From positions 1 through 64,000 of the forward strand of contig CAVZWL010000023.1 in the NCBI GenBank assembly GCA_963778945.1: 64,000 bases of DNA, given 5' to 3'. Below the pieces are notes generated by a model, which saw only the letters and a list, made by a program, of their open reading frames with translations, searched no databases and was not told the DNA's origin. This DNA is from Fen-1254 sp963778945. Lineage in GTDB: Bacteria; Bacteroidota; Ignavibacteria; UBA10030. Position 1 is the first letter of the stretch; the number at the start of each line of letters is the position of its first letter. The translations under genes were made by a program, and so were the position numbers. Shown one piece after another: positions 26,742-37,103 of this stretch.

Positions 26742-29066
26742 TCAGAACCTGAAATTATATGTAACGGAAGGAACGAACCTGAAGAGCGATGTCTGAAGCG
26801 CCTGCGTCCTTGTGGGATCATTCGGATCTACCTGGAATGTTATCGAATATGCATTTTCGCGGCCATAAGCGTTATACAATGAGAATGTCCAGCTCGATCT
26901 CTCACCTTGCCATGTTGCCCCAAGGTCGAGCCTGTGATATGCAGGCATGCGGTTGGCATTACGCTGGGAGTAAGAAGGGACTGTAGTATCGGCAATATGA
27001 TATTTTGAACTCGGGAATGTGACTGCATTCCCCGTATTATAGACCCATGCTGCAGAAAATGTCCACCTGTCCGAAAACTGGTACAGAGCGACGATGGAAA
27101 TATCATGCGTCTCGTCCTGATGTGCCGGATAATAATTGCCGTTGTTGATTCCCGGAATTCTCAGCTCGGTGCGCGAGAGAGTATATCCGATCCAGCCGGT
27201 CATCAACCCGTATTTCTTTTTGAAAAACAGCTCTAAGCCGTACGCCCTTCCCTGTCCATAGAGCAGATCCGACTCCACATTTTCATTAAGAGTTATCTGC
27301 GTCCCGTCTCTGTAATCGATCTGGTTTTGGAGATATTTAAAATATGTCTCAGCCGAAAATTCATACGTGTTGTCTTCGAAGTTCCTAAAATATCCGAGCG
27401 ATACCTGATCCGCAATTTCCGGCTTGACGTTGTTGCTGCTTGGAATCCACCTATCCGTCGGATTGCTGGCAGTAGAGTTCGAAAGGAGATGGAAATTCTG
27501 AGTGGAACGCCCGTACGAAGCTTTAAGAGAGCTTTCACCGTCCAGAATGTAATTCACAGCGATCCGGGGTTCGAGATTGAAATACGTCTGTATAAATTTT
27601 CCCGAACCATAAGAGACGGAATCGACCGTTTGTCCGGCGCCGTTGAAGGCGTAGAAAATACCGGGCCCGAGCACGCTGAATGATGAAAAGCGGGCGCCGT
27701 ACTGAATATTCATGAGCGGTGAAAACTTGTATTCATGGCTTATATAAAGAGCATTCTCCCATGAATATTTTTGTGCAAGCTGTAAAGTGCTGGTCTGAGA
27801 GCTGTTTGCAAGCGTGGCCGTACCCGGGACAGTGGAATGGTAGACCGAGTTCAAGCCGAACTTCAATCCGTTATCCGAATCGAAAAAATACTGAAAGTCC
27901 TGCTTGATCCCGAAATCTTTTATGTCCGAGACGAGGTTCATGTTGTTGCCTGCAAAATTCGCGTTGACGGTATAATCGTACGTGCTGTATATGATCGACG
28001 TATTTGAAAACATCTTTTCATTGAACAAATGGTTCCAGCGCAGCGTTGCGGTGGTATTTCCCCAATTGATGCCGAATGTGCTGCCGAAGCCAAGGACATC
28101 TTTTCCAAAGTATCCGGAGAGATACATCCTGTCGTTCTCGCCTATCTCGTAGTTCGCTTTTGCGTTGAGATCATAGAAATAAAGGCGAACCCGATTGATG
28201 AGAGTGTCGCTCGAAAGCTTGAGGAAAAGATCCGCATAGGTACGTCTTCCGGAAATTGAGAAGGAACCTCTGTCGCTGACGATCGGACCTTCGACGCTCA
28301 GTCTTGACGCTATCAGCCCGATGCCCCCGCTGACGCCATAGTCTTTCGTATTCCCGTCTTTCATTTTTATATCGAGCACGGAAGAGAGGCGCCCTCCGTA
28401 TTCGGCCGGCATTTCTCCCTTGTACAGTGTAACGTCCTTGATGGCATCCGAATTAAAAACGGAAAAAAAACCGAGAAGATGTGAAGCGCTGTAGACGGTC
28501 GCTTCGTCGAGAAGAATAAGATTCTGATCGGCTGCCCCGCCGCGAACATAGAATCCGGTATTGCCGTCTCCTCCGGACTTAATACCCGGGAGAAGCTGAA
28601 CGGTTTTAATGACATCCTTTTCGCCGAGCAAGACCGGAATATCCTGAATGGACTTGACATCTAACTTTTCCATTCCCATCTGAATCTGCTTAACATTGTC
28701 GTCTTTCTTCTCGCCGGTAACCACAATCGCCTTCTGTTCCACACCCTTTTCCGTAAGTTCTATATTCAACTTTATATTCTTATTCATAACGACCAGCCGG
28801 GAAAACGGCGTATAGCCCATATACCGGGTTATGATCGTATAGGTTCCTTCAGGTATAGTCAGCGAGTAGAATCCATAAGCGTTAGAAACCGTCCCTATCT
28901 GCGGCATTTCGTTCAGCATAATCGTGGCCCCGATCATTGCCTCGCCTGTCTTTGAATCCTTGACATGCCCGCTGATCGTATATTTCTTCCGGACCGTTTC
29001 CGTTTGCGCCGATAATGACGATACGAATGCCATCGCCAGAAGCACGGCAAGAATTTCTTTTTGCAT
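26742..29066 (-). CDS. TonB-dependent receptor with CarboxypepD_reg domain
   Basis: 774 residues, intact. Signal peptide 1-20; CarboxypepD_reg domain about 29-115 (KYTISGHVKDSKTGEAMIGA); plug about 145-250 (VPVLLGEKDVIKTVQLLPGI, GFYVRGGAADQNLILLDEA, YKGEMPAEYGGRLSSVLDI). The barrel ends VPSVTYNFRF with the C-terminal phenylalanine. Energised by TonB-ExbBD, it imports an unknown large ligand across the outer membrane. It forms a two-gene operon with the DUF4249 lipoprotein. No SusD-like gene is present, so this is not a classical polysaccharide locus. Confidence 0.93.
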   Translation of the reverse strand: MQKEILAVLLAMAFVSSLSAQTETVRKKYTISGHVKDSKTGEAMIGATIMLNEMPQIGTVSNAYGFYSLTIPEGTYTIITRYMGYTPFSRLVVMNKNIKLNIELTEKGVEQKAIVVTGEKKDDNVKQIQMGMEKLDVKSIQDIPVLLGEKDVIKTVQLLPGIKSGGDGNTGFYVRGGAADQNLILLDEATVYSASHLLGFFSVFNSDAIKDVTLYKGEMPAEYGGRLSSVLDIKMKDGNTKDYGVSGGIGLIASRLSVEGPIVSDRGSFSISGRRTYADLFLKLSSDTLINRVRLYFYDLNAKANYEIGENDRMYLSGYFGKDVLGFGSTFGINWGNTTATLRWNHLFNEKMFSNTSIIYSTYDYTVNANFAGNNMNLVSDIKDFGIKQDFQYFFDSDNGLKFGLNSVYHSTVPGTATLANSSQTSTLQLAQKYSWENALYISHEYKFSPLMNIQYGARFSSFSVLGPGIFYAFNGAGQTVDSVSYGSGKFIQTYFNLEPRIAVNYILDGESSLKASYGRSTQNFHLLSNSTASNPTDRWIPSSNNVKPEIADQVSLGYFRNFEDNTYEFSAETYFKYLQNQIDYRDGTQITLNENVESDLLYGQGRAYGLELFFKKKYGLMTGWIGYTLSRTELRIPGINNGNYYPAHQDETHDISIVALYQFSDRWTFSAAWVYNTGNAVTFPSSKYHIADTTVPSYSQRNANRMPAYHRLDLGATWQGERSSWTFSLYNAYGRENAYSITFQVDPNDPTRTQALQTSLFRFVPSVTYNFRF

Positions 29067-29427
29067 TGTTTCCCTAAAGAATCACCGGTTTTTTTATCGT
29101 TCCACCTATCATACGCTGAAAAGCCGCATACCGGCTATGGACGGGAATGCATCGAAAGGATATTCCCCTGCGTGGTGGATAAATCATATAATTCCAAATA
29201 TGTACTTTCACTTTAAATGATACAGTATTTTTTTAAGTTCTGCTACTATAAATCTATTCCAGCAGAACTTCGCAGATAAAAATTCATTTCATCCTTTTGG
29301 CCGATTCATATCAATCCGGACTTCGAAGAGCCTCTCATCAAAACAGCCCCGCAGCAAATGACCACCGCGGGGCTGGATGCTCGATCATCATCGTCCGGCT
29401 GTGAGCCGGACTCTGTGAAACCGGATT
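29067..29427. other. Intergenic stretch with tandem hairpins
   Basis: 361 bp between the receptor start and the SPFH gene end. The half next to the receptor (29070-29270) is AT-rich and should contain its promoter, though I cannot fix the boxes. The other half holds two hairpins described separately. No gene seen. Confidence 0.6.
29344..29375 (-). terminator. Rho-independent terminator of the SPFH gene
   Basis: Read on the minus strand, CAGCCCCGC and GCGGGGCTG form a 9-bp GC stem with a 14-base loop, immediately followed by TTTTG. It lies 53 bp past the SPFH stop. A second smaller hairpin (29393-29411, arms GTCCGGCT and AGCCGGAC, loop GTG) sits between it and the stop. Confidence 0.75.
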
Positions 29428-31248
29428 TTACGGAGTTTTCTTCTTCGGCGCCTCCGGAGTTTCTTTCTCCAATTTTTCCTTGATGACCATCGCCAGCAGC
29501 ATATTGACAAGCGAGCCGCCTCCATCAGCGCCCGCAGCGCCGCCGGCTATAATTTCCGGAACTAATTTCTGACCGCTCGTTGAGAGATGCCTGGCAACCT
29601 CAATGGCCGCATAATTACCGGACTCCATCGACTGGATTTTTTGCCTGATGACATCCGCTTCGGCCATACCGACCGCTTTAATTTTTTCTCCTTCCGCCAT
29701 GCCCACGGTCTTCAGGACCATCGCATCGGCATCGGCATTGACGGTCTTGGACTTCGCTTCGCCTTCGGCTTTTTTAACTGCCGCCTGAGCTTCATATTCA
29801 TTGATCTGAACTTTCCGTTCCGCATCGACAACCCTGGCCTGAGTATCCGCAAGCGATTTGGCCTGCTGCAGATCCTTGCGAACGCCTTCCGCTTCGCGCT
29901 GCGTCTGGTATGTCACCTTCTCCTGTTCCGCGATCTTCCGGTCTGTCAGGGTCTTCATAAGATCTTCCGGCGGGACTATATCACCGATGAGCGTGTCGAC
30001 CGCGCCTACGTTGTAATCTTCAAGAGCTTTGGATATACTCTCCCTTGCATCTTCCTGGCGTTCTTTTCGTCCTTTCAGAAATTCGATGACATCCGATCCT
30101 TGCGCGGCATTGCGGAAATAGTTGCCGATGGTCGGCTCCAGAACCTGCGTTACCAGATTCGCAACGCTGCCGAAACGCGCAATGACTTTCGGCGCATCCG
30201 TGCGGGGAATATGAATAATCTGACTGACATCGAGATTGAACTTAAAGCCGTCGGAAGAACGAACTGTGATGGTCGAAAGTTTTTCATCGAGTTTATGCGC
30301 TTCCGTTTTTCCTGTCGCCCAGTTGAGTACGACATTTGCCGTCGGCACGATTTCGACTTTATGCGTAAACGGATTGATTGGATATTTACCCGGATCCAGA
30401 GGTTCGACCCAGACGCCTTTCTGGCCTCGAATTACTAAATTGCCGTGTTTGAACGCATCGCCGGTTACATCGACGCCCGTTTCGCCGACATACGCAATAA
30501 CGACACCGACGTTGGCAATCGGCACGGTGGTCATATCCATCGATTCGACGGTAGCAAACCGCGGATTGATAAAATATCTGCCGGCCAGCATCACCTGCTC
30601 CTGAAGTCCTTTGAAACCGCCGCCGTCGATAAAGGCCTGGGCATCCTGGAACATGTTATGCCCGGGAATTTCTTTACCGGCAATCTCGTCTTTCGCCAAC
30701 GCTTTTCCCTCTTTGGTTGTGACCACACCGACTTTATTGTCCGGAATTTCAAGCACCGGTTCTTCAACAACCGAGAAAATAGACGAGTTAATCCGGTATG
30801 TCCCCGGCGGGATAACAGTTATCTGGGGACCGCGCTCGCCGCCATTTGTAAGGAATCCTCTGGCATTCTGGAACGCATCGCATTCGACCCGCCTGGCAAG
30901 TACCCGGCCGTCCTTTAACGGACGTCCGTCTTTTGCCTCGACGATACCGATATAACCTTCTTTAATCGTCTTGAATTTTTCTAGCGAGATGTTGTACTGC
31001 CAGGGCCAGAGCCAAAAATGAAGACCCGGTGCAAGCGTATCGGCCTGATAACCGGCTTCGCCGTACAGGGCTATGATCGATCCGTCGGGAAGTGTCCGAT
31101 GTTTTCCAAAAATAACGAATCTTTTATTGACAACGCCGATCGCGTCATTGGGAATAATGATAATTCCGAAAAAACGCAGCACCAGCTTGTAACAGATAAT
31201 TAATAGTATAATTAAAAGAATCCATACATAACCAAGCATAGTTTCCAT
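29428..31248 (-). CDS. SPFH/Band 7 (flotillin-like) membrane protein
   Basis: 606 residues. An N-terminal membrane anchor (YVWILLIILLIICYKLVL) is followed by NDAIGVVNKRFVIFG and several repeats of the pattern PDNKVGVVTTKEGKALAKDE / IANVGVVIAYVGETGVDVTG. The Band 7 core is about 290-400 (SSDGFKFNLDVSQIIHIPRT, VLEPTIGNYFRNAAQGSDVI). A long Ala/Lys/Glu coiled coil (about 440-540) precedes a Gly-rich stretch (GGAAGADGGGS) and a charged tail. Flotillin-type proteins scaffold membrane microdomains. The repeated VGVV units before the core make it longer than typical flotillins. Terminator follows at 29344. MLGYV at 31239 is an alternative start. Confidence 0.88.
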   Translation of the reverse strand: METMLGYVWILLIILLIICYKLVLRFFGIIIIPNDAIGVVNKRFVIFGKHRTLPDGSIIALYGEAGYQADTLAPGLHFWLWPWQYNISLEKFKTIKEGYIGIVEAKDGRPLKDGRVLARRVECDAFQNARGFLTNGGERGPQITVIPPGTYRINSSIFSVVEEPVLEIPDNKVGVVTTKEGKALAKDEIAGKEIPGHNMFQDAQAFIDGGGFKGLQEQVMLAGRYFINPRFATVESMDMTTVPIANVGVVIAYVGETGVDVTGDAFKHGNLVIRGQKGVWVEPLDPGKYPINPFTHKVEIVPTANVVLNWATGKTEAHKLDEKLSTITVRSSDGFKFNLDVSQIIHIPRTDAPKVIARFGSVANLVTQVLEPTIGNYFRNAAQGSDVIEFLKGRKERQEDARESISKALEDYNVGAVDTLIGDIVPPEDLMKTLTDRKIAEQEKVTYQTQREAEGVRKDLQQAKSLADTQARVVDAERKVQINEYEAQAAVKKAEGEAKSKTVNADADAMVLKTVGMAEGEKIKAVGMAEADVIRQKIQSMESGNYAAIEVARHLSTSGQKLVPEIIAGGAAGADGGGSLVNMLLAMVIKEKLEKETPEAPKKKTP

Positions 31249-31315
31249 AAAGCCTCCGGTTTAAATATAATGTAAGACAATATACTTCACAGCAGGGACG
31301 GATAATTATACGTCC

Positions 31316-33175
31316 CTACAGCACTGATGTTGCGCCCGAACTGATAACAATATCCATCGTTAATGCTGCAGGAGAACTATAGGCCGTTTTCACATCTATC
31401 GTAATATCTGTAAGGTATATTTGCATACGCATATTGCCGTGTACGACGGAAATATGCACGAGGTCTTGATGCGGCCGCATGTTCACATACTCGCGCAAGT
31501 CCGGCTGGCTGCAAAGAAGCGAAAGCTGTTCTTTCAAATCGACGGAAAAGCTGCTTCCCGCACCGGAAGCCGGCACGAATAGTATCTTTGCAGAATCAAG
31601 CGAAACTTCCCAGCGCTCGCTCCCGATTACGATGGGGATTTTTTCCCCTTTCCGGACGATGGTAATATTCCTGACCAGGTAACGATATCCCTCCAGCGGA
31701 ACGACAGTCAACGAATCGCTCCGGAATGTATACGTCCTGGTACGTTCATTGCTGTCTGAGCCTTCCCACGCATCCACATAAGGCACGCCAAGAAGCTGCG
31801 CAATTCGCCGGGAATTTTCCTGGCGGCTGTACCAGTTGTTCTGATACCGATGAGCGCTTCCCGTATCGATTCGTTCTGCGAACCACGGCTGAAGAACGTC
31901 AACGCCGTGCGTTTCCGTAAGATAGCGGATGAGGGAGCTAATGCGTCTGGCATCGGCCAAGGGAATTTCGGTTTTCGCTTTCTGTGCCTTGCCGTTCACC
32001 AGCATATTATATTTCGTCAGAATTTGTTCAAGCCGATGTAATTGATTTTTCTGTGATATGCTAAAAGCTCCCCACGGACCGAACGAGACCAGCAATGCAA
32101 TTGCACACAAGCTGATGGGAATCAATTTGATACTTTTCGTCTTACTGAGAAGAAAATAGATCGAGATTGCTGCGAGCCATACTCCCAGGACGATGATAAA
32201 ATACCGCAATTCGGTAATGCCGTATTCTGAAATACGCCGCCAGACCGCCAGCAGAAGCAGTGCGGTCAGCGGAAGAACGACGACATAGAACCAGCGCCAC
32301 GCTGCTGATATCCAGGCATTTTCCGCGCGGTCTTTAATGGGATGAATAAGCAGGAGCGAAAAGATTCCGGTCGTTGAGAAGCCGAGCACAAGGTAGCCCA
32401 CCCAGCCCTTGGGCCAGTCCCACTGGAATATAATCTTGCCCATATATGCATAGAGGATGCAAAGGTAGACTGCAACGAGCGGAATCATCACGTACTGTGC
32501 AAAAACTTTCAGCCCTCTGGGATAGCTGATCTCCACATCCGATGTATCGGTTTCGCGCGGAACACCGCTGAGAAAGAACCATGTATTGAAAATTCCGACG
32601 AGCAGCCACCAGAGCTGGAAGTATCGTTCCCCTTTGATTTCGATTGTAAACAACTGGCTGATGGCAATCAGGGCAACAGTCAAACCCGCGTATAAAACGG
32701 AAGTATAAAGCGCTGCAACGGCACAGCGCAGAAAGAGCGTCTTGTTGAATTCCCAGAATGCGGCGATTCGCCCGCGTTCCATAAATGCCGCAAAAGCGAC
32801 AAACATGTGCGCCGATATAGCGAATAAGCAGAAGCGAATGACATGTACGGATGCCGACGTAAAGATGTCTTCAGGCAAAAGCAGATCGTATACAATCAGG
32901 AGACACAGCGCACTCAATTTTCCGATCAGCGTGCGGTAGAAACTCCATTTCTTATTTTCCGCAATAAGTTGAAGAGTGATAAAGACCGGAAGAGCGAGGA
33001 AGGCAATCGCAGCAGCATTATGCAGCCAGCGGCTGCCGAAAGCACCATGCATTTCTTTCTGGACGATGATGACCGCACTGGCAGTGCCTGCCGCGGCCGA
33101 TAAGATAGCAAATGGAAAGCGCTCATACGCGTCGAACGCTTCTTTCCAAAGTTGACGGAGAGAGGGTAGTTTCAT
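31316..33175 (-). CDS. DUF4153 membrane protein
   Basis: 619 residues from the ATG at 33175 (MKLPSLRQLWKEAFDAYERF); the 19 codons before it look non-coding. About ten to twelve membrane helices occupy residues 20-390 and a periplasmic domain of about 220 residues follows (from HRLEQILTKYNMLVNG). The TM region with VIMIPLVAVYLCILYAYMGKI-type helices and the QWDWPKGWVGYLVLGFS segment is typical of DUF4153. Function of the family is not established; members are common in FCB bacteria. It is immediately upstream of the SPFH gene (67 bp), same strand, and may be co-transcribed. Confidence 0.85.
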   Translation of the reverse strand: MKLPSLRQLWKEAFDAYERFPFAILSAAAGTASAVIIVQKEMHGAFGSRWLHNAAAIAFLALPVFITLQLIAENKKWSFYRTLIGKLSALCLLIVYDLLLPEDIFTSASVHVIRFCLFAISAHMFVAFAAFMERGRIAAFWEFNKTLFLRCAVAALYTSVLYAGLTVALIAISQLFTIEIKGERYFQLWWLLVGIFNTWFFLSGVPRETDTSDVEISYPRGLKVFAQYVMIPLVAVYLCILYAYMGKIIFQWDWPKGWVGYLVLGFSTTGIFSLLLIHPIKDRAENAWISAAWRWFYVVVLPLTALLLLAVWRRISEYGITELRYFIIVLGVWLAAISIYFLLSKTKSIKLIPISLCAIALLVSFGPWGAFSISQKNQLHRLEQILTKYNMLVNGKAQKAKTEIPLADARRISSLIRYLTETHGVDVLQPWFAERIDTGSAHRYQNNWYSRQENSRRIAQLLGVPYVDAWEGSDSNERTRTYTFRSDSLTVVPLEGYRYLVRNITIVRKGEKIPIVIGSERWEVSLDSAKILFVPASGAGSSFSVDLKEQLSLLCSQPDLREYVNMRPHQDLVHISVVHGNMRMQIYLTDITIDVKTAYSSPAALTMDIVISSGATSVL

Positions 33176-33487
33176 CAGTGGACATCCTTCAAAAGTACAT
33201 CGGAAAGTACGCGAACAGTCGATAAAAAGCAACGGGATTCACGAATGCCGAAGGATTGTATCCCGGCTCAGGTGCATTGTCTGTTTACAGCGGTCCGTTC
33301 CCGTTAAGAACCAACGCTCTGCATCCGTTGAATATTCAATTCTTTCAGGTTTGTTTCGCAGATCACTCTCAATCCTCCTGTTTCGACATCGAACAAGTGA
33401 ATTATTTGCAACAATTTGATATCGTTGTGCGTCAAAAGGATAATCAACGAATGAATGCACGCGACATTTAAACGAAGGAACCCTGAA

Positions 33488-34111
33488 ATGGAAGGTTTGG
33501 TCAATTTGCCATTTTTTTTCATTACATCGATTATCATTATTATAGCGCCCGGTCCCGATTTTATTTACGTCACAACGCGCGGAGTGGCACATGGGAAAAG
33601 AGCCGGAATACTTTCCGCACTTGGTACGAGTGTCGGGCTGCTCACACATACGCTGCTGGCTGCGTTCGGGTTATCTGCAATCATACAGACATCGCGAATA
33701 GCATATCTCGCTTTAAAATATATCGGCGCAGGATATCTTCTCTATCTTGGAGCACGGACTCTTCTTTCTAAAAAACAATTACTCTCGGGGAAGGGAACAG
33801 AATGTCAAACGAGAGGAATCTTCCGGCAGGGTGTTCTGACCAATGTATTCAATCCGAAGGCGATTGTTACTTTTATGGCCTTCTTACCGCAATTCGTGGA
33901 GGCGCATATAAGCCATCCCATCGCGCAATTCTTGTTCCTCGGGAGCACATTTGCACTTCTTGCTGTCGTCTGGTTCGGCTTTGTCGGATATTTTGCCGGA
34001 CTCATCAGCACATGGATCAAACAAAACAAATTCTTTCAGGACGGGATTAAATATGTGAGCGGTTCTATTTTAATGCTCCTGGGACTAAGATTGGCGCTCA
34101 AGGAAGACTAA
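33488..34111 (+). CDS. LysE/RhtB family amino-acid exporter
   Basis: 207 residues from the ATG at 33488 (MEGLVNLPFFF), the normal length, with six membrane helices. The signature IIAPGPDFIYVTTRGVAHGK in helix 1 and NPKAIVTFMAFLPQFV in the middle are typical. These proteins export amino acids such as threonine, homoserine or leucine. The upstream frame extends 11 codons further but lacks conserved residues. The 3' end overlaps a convergent dead gene by 14 bp. Confidence 0.92.
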   Translation: MEGLVNLPFFFITSIIIIIAPGPDFIYVTTRGVAHGKRAGILSALGTSVGLLTHTLLAAFGLSAIIQTSRIAYLALKYIGAGYLLYLGARTLLSKKQLLSGKGTECQTRGIFRQGVLTNVFNPKAIVTFMAFLPQFVEAHISHPIAQFLFLGSTFALLAVVWFGFVGYFAGLISTWIKQNKFFQDGIKYVSGSILMLLGLRLALKED

Positions 34112-34675
34112 GCGTCCGATCTTTATCAAACTTCACAGACGGCTGGGGCGCGCCGTCCGGACCGCCGAAAATTCCGCGTATGTAATTCACGACTTCTATT
34201 TATTCGGGAATGACCTTTACGAGCATCAGATATTTCCGGTCCGGAAAAGCCTGCGTCCAGTAGTCACGTTTTCTCTTTATCTTTTCCGTCATGTCGTCAA
34301 CCAGAACAGCCTTGCCGTTCACGACTACATAGCCGGTCGCATGGGCATGGTTGCCATAATAGAGCGCGACTTTTTAATTGTTTCTGATTTCCTTCACCTT
34401 CCGGCTTTGACTGTTGGCTGCCATCCAGACGGTCATATCATCTTCGGGCGGAAAAGATTCATCATCCTCATATACACACTTCCGGATGAGTCGATCGTAC
34501 CCAGCGCACAATATTTTTGTGAATCCATAATCTCTTTTGCGGCTGAAGGAAGAGAATCCCGGTTCGAAGATGTTGAAGTTATTTCCTGAGCATGGCAGGC
34601 TGTCGACACCGGGATCAATAGGGCAACAGTGCAAAATAACAACGTAAAACAGTAATATCTCTTTCTTGTTTTCAT
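34098..34675 (-). pseudogene. Decayed pyridoxamine 5'-phosphate oxidase-like gene
   Basis: Reconstructed by reading through three lesions. From ATG 34675: signal peptide (RYYCFTLLFCTVALLIPVS), then AAKEIMDSQKYCALGTIDSS and YMRMMNLFRPK. A one-base deletion near 34440 shifts into DDMTVWMAANSQSRKVKEIR, a TAA stop follows at NN*KVALYYG, then GNHAHATGYVVVNGKAVLVD, a second in-frame TAA after VKVIPE, and VVNYIRGIFGGPDGAPQ to a stop at 34098-34100. The split-barrel FMN-binding family resembles general-stress-protein-26 types. Because two lesions are substitutions to stop, this is probably a true pseudogene. Confidence 0.85.
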
Positions 34676-34762
34676 AATGTCTTCCTGTGTAACGATAATT
34701 CGAATAAATATTTTTTGATTTTGACATCTTCTCTGCGGCGGGATCATTCTTTTCCTTTTGCG

Positions 34763-35638
34763 TCAGAGTGAAGCTCCGTTATGTCCGGCTAACGAGTGTT
34801 CTTCCTGTTTCGATTTTATGACTTCGATGCTTTTATAGAGTACTAAGATTTCAAAAAGCTCAGCCGGCACCTGAACGATGAAACCCATAAACGAGAGAAC
34901 GACTGTAAGGAAGAAACATCCTGCTGCTATTTCAAAAACGCCGGCATATCCGGACACTGCTCCGATAGGTTTCCGCAGCCTTCTCAATGCAATCCCGTAA
35001 AGTATCCCAATACATCCAAAGACCACCGCTTCAGATCCTAAAATATACTGCCGTTCAATTGAATGATAGAAGATTGACGCGATATCGTAGCCGATGATTA
35101 ATACATTGCCGAATATGAGTATAAAAGAAGTAATTCTGAGTAAGTAATTTTTAAACAAACCTCCGAGAAGTATGAATCCGCGCTGAAAGAGAATAAATGC
35201 AATCAAAGAGGATATTTTTATTATCAAATATACCGGAGTACTGAAAATCAAAGTGTTGTCTTTATATCTAAAATACTCCGCGGCTCCAGCGAAAAATCCG
35301 ATGAGGAAATAGACGATTCCTAAAATCCAGGATATATTGATTTGTTGAGCAATAAAGTCCGCATCTGCAGCCGGGTCAGCATCGAAGAGGAAAAAGTTTT
35401 TCAACAATCCTATGATCGACTGAATGACAGAATCGTCGTTCTCCGCTATAGCGCTTAAATCATAATCGAGCGCAGCGAGGATCGTCTTAATCGTATAACT
35501 TCTCGGCGTGACTTCTCCGGTTTCAATCCTTTGAAGCGTTCTGACGCTGATATTGCATTTTTCCACAAGCTCTTCTTGCGTTAATCCTTTTGTTTTTCTT
35601 AGATCGGATATTTTTCTTCCTAATTCCGGTTGTCTCAT
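34763..35638 (-). CDS. XRE-family regulator fused to a multi-pass membrane domain
   Basis: 291 residues from the ATG at 35638 (MRQPELGRKISDLRKTKG), chosen because the HTH begins here. Residues 1-60 are a Cro/C1-type helix-turn-helix (LTQEELVEKCNISVRTLQRI, ETGEVTPR). After a linker, residues about 105-275 contain five to six membrane helices (ISWILGIVYFLIGFFAGA, VVFGCIGILYGIALRR, FLTVVLSFMGFIVQVPAE). A DNA-binding domain tethered to the membrane suggests direct membrane-stimulus control of transcription. Target genes are unknown; the dead gene downstream and the AI-2E gene upstream are candidates. Confidence 0.8.
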   Translation of the reverse strand: MRQPELGRKISDLRKTKGLTQEELVEKCNISVRTLQRIETGEVTPRSYTIKTILAALDYDLSAIAENDDSVIQSIIGLLKNFFLFDADPAADADFIAQQINISWILGIVYFLIGFFAGAAEYFRYKDNTLIFSTPVYLIIKISSLIAFILFQRGFILLGGLFKNYLLRITSFILIFGNVLIIGYDIASIFYHSIERQYILGSEAVVFGCIGILYGIALRRLRKPIGAVSGYAGVFEIAAGCFFLTVVLSFMGFIVQVPAELFEILVLYKSIEVIKSKQEEHSLAGHNGASL

Positions 35639-35906
35639 GAGAATAACCTCCTTTATTGTTTTTGGCAATTTAATTATCCAAGGAGTGATTGTCCAAGACA
35701 TTTGGAAGTAATTTACACGTCATTAGCACGCCATTTCAATAATCATCGGTATTCTTTTAATTTTGTCGAAAAGCAATCGTTCGGAAGCGTAAGAGATCCA
35801 TTTGCTGCCGTCTTTCTTAGGTCATTACCGTTTTAAGATAAGCCGTACAACAACACACATTTTGCGGTAAGGGTGGTACGTCTCCCAAAGAGTATCATCT
35901 ATTCCT

Positions 35907-36981
35907 TCAACTTGTTTTCTTTTTATTTGAAGCATGCCGCATATCTCCTGACGGCGCTTCCGGACTGAGCAGCACGGCGATCCATCGCGTCTCTTCATTA
36001 TTCTCCAACGCAAATTTCAGAGTCATGGTAAACGGCACACACAAAACCATACCGATCAGGCCCAGCAGATTTCCCCAAAAAACAAGCGAAAGGAACACAA
36101 CCAACGTCGATAAGCCGACACTCTGTCCGACAAGTTTCGGTTCGACAAAAGTGCCGATGATGAAATTGATCACGATATAACCGGCAGCAGCAAGCAGGGC
36201 ATATCCTGGTCCGAATTGGATAAACGTAAGCAGGTACTGCAGGAAAAGCGGCGATGATGATGCCGAGACTGGGTATATAGTTAAACAAAAATGCAAGGAA
36301 ACCCCAGAGAACAGGAAAGTCCACACCGAGAAAAGACATCCATATTCCGATCATGATGCCTGTAAAAGCGCTCACTCCTGTTTTAATAACCATATAGTGA
36401 TTGATATCTTGTATAAATTTCCTGAGTTGTGAAAAATCCGCATTCGGATCGTTTAAAATCTTACGGATCTTGGCCGGAAAACTCGTAATTTCGAGCAGAG
36501 TGAACGTGACAGTAAGAAGAATCAGAAAAACACTGGATAGTGTCGAGGTTAATCCTGAAAGCAGCCCGGCAGTCAGACTCATGACTGCACCAGGATTGAC
36601 ATAATCGAGCAGCGCGCCGTCCTTCATTGCGAAACCGTTGCTCGCCATGAAAACCTTCAGCGTTTGAATTTCCTCCGCTATTCGATTCTGATAAAGGGGC
36701 AGGCTGCTGGAAAAGCCGGCGAGCGATGTGCCTACAACGCCGCCGATTATCAATAACATTGCGATCATGCCTGCGAGAACGATGAGCACGGCAAGTCCAA
36801 CGGGTACGCGTTTTTTCTTAAGCCAGAGTACCGGCGGCGCTCCAATAACAGCAAGGAAAAGTGCAACGAGCATCAACACGAGAAACGACTGTGCTTGATA
36901 GATGCCCCAGATAATTACAACAAATGCTGCTGTTGTAAAAAGGAAGCCCGTTCCATACTTAATATTTTTTTTCTCTGTCAT
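35907..36981 (-). CDS. AI-2E family transporter (PerM-like), frameshifted
   Basis: Two pieces, 36981 to about 36255 and 36255 to 35907, form one protein of about 357 residues, normal for the AI-2E/PerM family. Eight membrane helices are expected. The front half includes FLAVIGAPPVLWLKKKRVP and GVSAFTGIMIGIWMSFLGVD, then GFLAFLFNYIPSLG. The frame breaks just after this, and the family's last segments continue in the other frame: YIVINFIIGTFVEPKLVGQS, VGLSTLVVFLSLVFWGNLLG. Family members are linked to export of small molecules or ion antiport. The indel is in a repetitive GATGATGATG stretch, where slippage is plausible. Confidence 0.8.
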
Positions 36982-37103
36982 AATTTTTCCTTTGGCAGCA
37001 TGGTATTTTTGTGCTGCTGTTTATTAGCTTTGGATTTTTATTCATAGCAAACTGAGTGTTCACAATGTAACAATAAGCATGATTATAGAGTATTATTTCA
37101 GCT

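Noticed and set aside
29587..30438. 283-codon plus-strand open frame
   Set aside because: Antisense of the SPFH gene, whose Band 7 and coiled-coil sequence is clear.
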